Of a stretch of DNA of 8,893 bases, positions 5,922-8,893 are shown piece after piece (within the stretch, counting starts at the first letter, position 1; each line of letters starts with the position of its first letter). Position numbers and translations under genes: made by a program. The stretch covers positions 1-8,893 of the forward strand of contig JAOPYP010000666.1 in assembly GCA_025964635.1 (NCBI GenBank), in the 5' to 3' direction. The notes below the pieces were generated by a model. That model did not search any database. It had not been told where the DNA came from and saw only the letters and a list, made by a program, of their open reading frames with translations. Origin of the DNA: Actinomycetes bacterium. Lineage in GTDB: Bacteria > Actinomycetota > Actinomycetes > Streptosporangiales > Streptosporangiaceae.

Positions 5922-6950
5922 TCATGACGTCCCCGGGCTGGTTGAGCCACGGGTGACCAGGCGGCAGGGGACGGTGTGCACGCCGTGCGTGGGCTCCTTG
6001 CTGATGGCCAGCAGCAGATGCTGCGCGGCCACCCGGCCGACGTCCTCCAGGCACATATCGACGCTGGTCAGAGAGGGATCGGCGCCGAGCACCATGGGAC
6101 TCCAGTTGTCGAAACCGACCAGGGCGATGTCCTCGGGTACCCGGCAGCCGATCAGCCGCAGGGTGTCGGAGACGCCGCGGGCGATCTGGTCGCTGCCGCA
6201 GAAGATCGCGTCGACCCCGGGTGTGGTGCGCATCACCAGCCGGGCCGCCTCCCGGCCCCAGGCCTCGCTCCACTCGCCGTAGAGCACGTCGTTGGCGGTG
6301 AAGGGCAGGCCCGCCCCGGCCATCGCATCGCAGAAGCCCCGCGCGCGCTTGCGGGCCGCGAGGAACCGCTCCGGGCCGGTGATGTGGCCGAACCTGCGGC
6401 GCCCCAGGGCCAGCAGGTGCTCGGCGGCCAGCCGCCCGCCGCCCGCGTCGTCGGGCAGGATGGCGGGCTCGTCGCTGTCCATCGACTGGGTCATCGCGTA
6501 GACGACGGGGACGCCCAGGGTCAGGCCGATGCTGGGCCGCGGCTCGATCCGCCGCCCGGCCACGATGAGGCCGTCCACCCGGCGGGACAGCAGCATGTCC
6601 AGGTACTGCCGCTCGCGCTCCGGCTCGTCCCTGGTGTCGCACATGAAGACCGAGATCTGGCCGGCCCCCAGCGCGTCCTCGGCGCCCAGCATGACCGGGA
6701 TGCTGAACCGGCCGAAGCTGTCCGTGGTGATCACGCCGACCGTGAAGGTCCGCCCGGCCAGCAGGCCGCGGGCCAGCACGTTGGGCGCGAAGCCGAGTTC
6801 GCGGGCGGCGGCGGCCACCCGGTCCCGGGTCTCGGCGCGCAGCTTGCCCTGGCCGTTGAGGGCCTTGGATGCGGTCCCGATCGAGACGCCAGCGAGGGCG
6901 GCCACGTCCCGGATAGTCGCCCGCTTCAGGTTAGGCCCCGGCGCGGGCAA
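5922..6950 (-). CDS. LacI-family regulator divergent from the GH127 glycosidase
   Basis: This LacI/GalR protein has up to 342 residues. The helix-turn-helix IRDVAALAGVSIGTASKALN spans 13-32, the hinge PNVLARGLLAG is at 56-66, and the effector domain runs from about 70, with GSDQIARG (252-259) and VGFDNWSP (278-285). The recognition helix SIGTASKA is unlike that of the other regulator, so a different operator is expected. It is divergent from the glycosidase with 133 bp between starts. The palindrome at 7054-7067 in that gap is its probable site. It likely represses the glycosidase in the absence of an arabinose-containing ligand. The start is uncertain. The TTG at 6950 has no usefully spaced ribosome-binding site, while an ATG at 6963 with AAGGA at 5 nt is out of frame. 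There is no in-frame ATG or GTG before the helix-turn-helix. Confidence 0.92.
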   Translation of the reverse strand: MPAPGPNLKRATIRDVAALAGVSIGTASKALNGQGKLRAETRDRVAAAARELGFAPNVLARGLLAGRTFTVGVITTDSFGRFSIPVMLGAEDALGAGQISVFMCDTRDEPERERQYLDMLLSRRVDGLIVAGRRIEPRPSIGLTLGVPVVYAMTQSMDSDEPAILPDDAGGGRLAAEHLLALGRRRFGHITGPERFLAARKRARGFCDAMAGAGLPFTANDVLYGEWSEAWGREAARLVMRTTPGVDAIFCGSDQIARGVSDTLRLIGCRVPEDIALVGFDNWSPMVLGADPSLTSVDMCLEDVGRVAAQHLLLAISKEPTHGVHTVPCRLVTRGSTSPGTS

Positions 6951-6963
6951 TCCCTTGCTCCAT
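6931..6963 (-). CDS. Possible 10-codon leader ORF overlapping the second LacI start
   Basis: ATG at 6963 opens MEQGIARAGA and ends at TAA (6931-6933). It has the best ribosome-binding site in the area (AAGGA, 5-nt spacing). The TTG start of the regulator lies inside it in another frame. It could be a short upstream ORF, or it could mark the true start if one base is miscalled: dropping one base near 6951 would give a natural regulator N-terminus (MEQGLPAPGP). Coding status is unproven. Confidence 0.3.
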   Translation of the reverse strand: MEQGIARAGA

Positions 6964-7019
6964 GGTCGTCCTTGTCCTCCGGGGCCGCGATCGTCCGAGA
7001 CGAGGCGGTTTAACCAGTC

Positions 7020-7048
7020 TTGACGCTGCCCCTCGTGGGTCCTAGCTT
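7020..7048 (+). promoter_or_regulatory. Promoter of the GH127 gene (TTGACG-N17-TAGCTT)
   Basis: TTGACG (7020-7025) and TAGCTT (7043-7048) are separated by exactly 17 nt, fitting a housekeeping sigma factor (HrdB/SigA type). The expected transcription start is about 7055, leaving a leader of about 30 nt before the ATG at 7084. This is the best promoter in the window. Confidence 0.65.
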
Positions 7049-7053
7049 ACGGA

Positions 7054-7067
7054 GGAAAACGTATTCC
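7054..7067. promoter_or_regulatory. CG-centred palindrome over the expected GH127 transcription start
   Basis: GGAAAACGTATTCC has GGAA/TTCC arms around ACGT, with one non-pairing position in each half. Palindromes with a central CG are typical LacI-family operators. It begins 6 bp after the -10 box, where a bound repressor would block initiation. The divergent LacI-family gene next door is the obvious candidate binder. Confidence 0.55.
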
Positions 7068-7083
7068 TAGAAAGGGCCAGTGC

Positions 7084-8893
7084 ATGACCGCCTCCGGTGA
7101 GTCCCAGGCTGGCCGCGGGCCGGCCGTTCCCTCGGCGTCCGCCTCGGTCGCGCACCAGCCGCTGCCGGGCGGGGGTGCCCGGCTGTCCGCCGGGCTGCTG
7201 CACGCCTGGCAGCAACGTAACGCCGGGGCCAGCCTGCCCCTGGCGCTGCGCCAGCTCGAGACGGCCGGGAACCTGGCCAACATCCGGCTGGCCATCTCCG
7301 GTGCGCGCGAGGGCTACCGGGGCCCGGTGTTCATGGATTCCGACATCTACAAGGTCCTGGAGGCGATCGGCTGGGAACTGGGCCGGTCGCCGGACGAGGG
7401 GCTGGCCAGCTTCCTGGCCGAGACGACCGTGCTGCTGGAGAAGGCCCAGCAACCAGACGGCTACCTGAACTCCTGTATCCAGGTCACTGGCCGCCCCCGG
7501 TACAGCTTCCTGGCCTGGAGTCACGAGCTGTACTGTGCGGGCCACCTGATCCAGGCCGGTATCGCCTGCCAGCGCGGCGCGGGGGATCCGGCGCTGCTCG
7601 CGGTGGCCGGGCGGTTCGCGGACCACCTCGTGGATCACTTCCTGGACAAGCAGGAGGGCATCGACGGCCACCCGATCGTGGAGAGCGCCCTCGCGGAGCT
7701 GTACCGGGAGACCGGCCACGAGCCGTACCTGCGGCTGGCCAGCCAGTTCATCGAGCAGCGCGGGCACGGGCTGATCGGGGACTCCGGGTTCGGAAGCCGG
7801 TACCTGCAAGATCACGAATCGGTCCGGGACACGGTGACCGAGGTGGGGCACGTGGTCCGGGCGCTCTACCTGGACGCGGGGGTGGCGGATGTCGCCGCGG
7901 AGACCGGCGACGCGGCTCTGCTCCAGTCCAGCCTGACCCGGTGGGCCGACATGGTCGCCGCCAAGACCTACCTGACCGGCGGGAACGGGTCGCGGCACGA
8001 GGGGGAGAGCTTCGGGGACCGCTTCGAGCTACCGCCGGACCGGGCCTACAACGAGACCTGCGCGGCCATCGCCAGCTTCCAGTGGGCCTGGCGGCTGCTC
8101 CTGGCCACCGGGGACAGTGCGTACGCGGACCTGATGGAGCGCGTCCTGTACAACGGGTTCGCCTCGTCTACCGCTACCGACGGGACCCGGTTCTTCTACG
8201 TCAACCCGCTGCAGCGCCGGGCGGACCACTTCGAGAAGGACGATCCGGGCCGGCGCCGGGAGTGGTTCAACTGCGCCTGCTGCCCGCCGAACATCATGCG
8301 CACGATGGCCTCGCTGCAGCACTACCTGGCCACGGTCTCCGGCGGCACCCTGTACGTGCAGCAGTTCACCGGCGCGACGCTCAGCGCCGCACTGGCCGGC
8401 GGGGTGCTGAGCGTGGAGACGGTCACTGACTACCCCTGGTCCGGCCAGGTGGAGCTGCAGGTGACCAGCGCCCCGCCGCAGGCCTGCGGGCTGGCCGTGC
8501 GCGTGCCGGCCTGGTCTGCGCTACCGGAAATTCGCCTCAACGAAAACCTCACCGAGGCCGATGCCGACCGCGGGTACCTGGTGATCCGCCGTCAGTGGCG
8601 CCCCGGCGACGTGCTTACCTTCGAACTGGACACCACCCCCCGGCTGACCTTCCCCAGCCGCCGGGCCGAGGCGGTGCAGGGGACGGCCGCGATCGAGCGT
8701 GGCCCGCTCGTCTACTGCCTGGAGCAGGCCGACCAGCCCGCCGGGATCGACGTCGCCGACCTGGCCCTCATCCCCGGCGAGCTCGAGGAGACCGGCGCCA
8801 CTCTCGCGGGCGTCGGCGACACCGTCCTAGTCCGGGCCAGCGCGGTTCACCGGCCCGCGCCGCAGGGCGACGGGCTGCCCTACCACGCCGCGG
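7084..8893 (+). CDS. GH127 family beta-L-arabinofuranosidase (partial, runs off the right edge)
   Basis: The frame is open from the ATG at 7084 to the window end (603 codons, no stop). AAAGGG lies eight nt before the start. The protein matches glycoside hydrolase family 127, represented by Bifidobacterium HypBA1, which removes beta-L-arabinofuranose from hydroxyproline-linked arabino-oligosaccharides. By motif spacing, E308 (GESF) corresponds to the acid/base E322 of HypBA1. E324 and C326 (NETCAA) correspond to zinc ligands E338 and C340, and C399/C400 (CACCPPN) to the nucleophile C417 and ligand C418. The alpha/alpha-barrel domain covers roughly 35-415 and beta domains follow. HypBA1 has 658 residues, so 50 or so may be missing. 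The N-terminus is polar with no signal peptide, implying cytoplasmic action on imported glycosides. Other GH127 activities, such as 3-C-carboxy-5-deoxy-L-xylose release, cannot be excluded. Confidence 0.92.
   Translation, partial: MTASGESQAGRGPAVPSASASVAHQPLPGGGARLSAGLLHAWQQRNAGASLPLALRQLETAGNLANIRLAISGAREGYRGPVFMDSDIYKVLEAIGWELGRSPDEGLASFLAETTVLLEKAQQPDGYLNSCIQVTGRPRYSFLAWSHELYCAGHLIQAGIACQRGAGDPALLAVAGRFADHLVDHFLDKQEGIDGHPIVESALAELYRETGHEPYLRLASQFIEQRGHGLIGDSGFGSRYLQDHESVRDTVTEVGHVVRALYLDAGVADVAAETGDAALLQSSLTRWADMVAAKTYLTGGNGSRHEGESFGDRFELPPDRAYNETCAAIASFQWAWRLLLATGDSAYADLMERVLYNGFASSTATDGTRFFYVNPLQRRADHFEKDDPGRRREWFNCACCPPNIMRTMASLQHYLATVSGGTLYVQQFTGATLSAALAGGVLSVETVTDYPWSGQVELQVTSAPPQACGLAVRVPAWSALPEIRLNENLTEADADRGYLVIRRQWRPGDVLTFELDTTPRLTFPSRRAEAVQGTAAIERGPLVYCLEQADQPAGIDVADLALIPGELEETGATLAGVGDTVLVRASAVHRPAPQGDGLPYHAA

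Noticed and set aside
7042..7998. 318-codon minus-strand open frame opposite the GH127 gene
   Set aside because: It covers the promoter and the N-terminal half of the glycosidase, whose frame is open for over 600 codons with catalytic motifs. The minus frame shows no family signature.

Overview
The window is very GC-rich (about 70% by eye), has dense overlapping genes, GTG and TTG as well as ATG starts, and GC-skewed third codon positions. This points to a high-GC actinobacterium, probably a soil or plant-associated filamentous type. No rRNA, tRNA, CRISPR array or intact mobile element is visible.

Layout. Positions 1-467 hold no intact gene. They contain a short relic that looks like the C-terminus of a sugar ABC-transporter ATPase (202-270, minus), a perfect 25-bp inverted repeat (274-329), a five-unit 15-bp tandem array (350-424) and a 16-bp direct repeat (429-466). 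A tightly coupled minus-strand operon follows: araB (ribulokinase, 2566-4389), araD (L-ribulose-5-phosphate 4-epimerase, 1865-2569) and araA (a short, divergent L-arabinose isomerase, 468-1865). The genes overlap by 4 nt and 1 nt. A second 15-bp tandem array (4466-4510) separates araB from an upstream LacI-family regulator (4539-5561, minus). A 360-bp spacer carries an almost symmetric lac-type operator, another inverted repeat and a GC-rich hairpin. A second LacI-family regulator (5922-6950, minus) is divergent from a GH127 family beta-L-arabinofuranosidase (7084 to the right edge, plus, incomplete). The glycosidase has a clear promoter with a palindrome over its expected transcription start.

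How the genes fit together. The GH127 enzyme has no signal peptide, so it should act in the cytoplasm. It would release L-arabinose from imported beta-L-arabinofuranosyl oligosaccharides or glycosides, such as those from hydroxyproline-rich plant glycoproteins. AraA, AraB and AraD would then convert arabinose to ribulose, ribulose-5-phosphate and xylulose-5-phosphate for the pentose phosphate pathway. Operator shapes suggest a division of labour. The first LacI protein has an E. coli LacI-like recognition helix and two lac-like sites, one at the araB start and one upstream of its own gene. The second LacI protein probably controls the divergent glycosidase through a different, CG-centred palindrome. 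No intact transporter lies in the window.

The core is a recognisable arabinose locus. The least ordinary parts are the non-coding structures at its edges, the ABC-ATPase relic, the lac-like operators and the ambiguous start of the second regulator.
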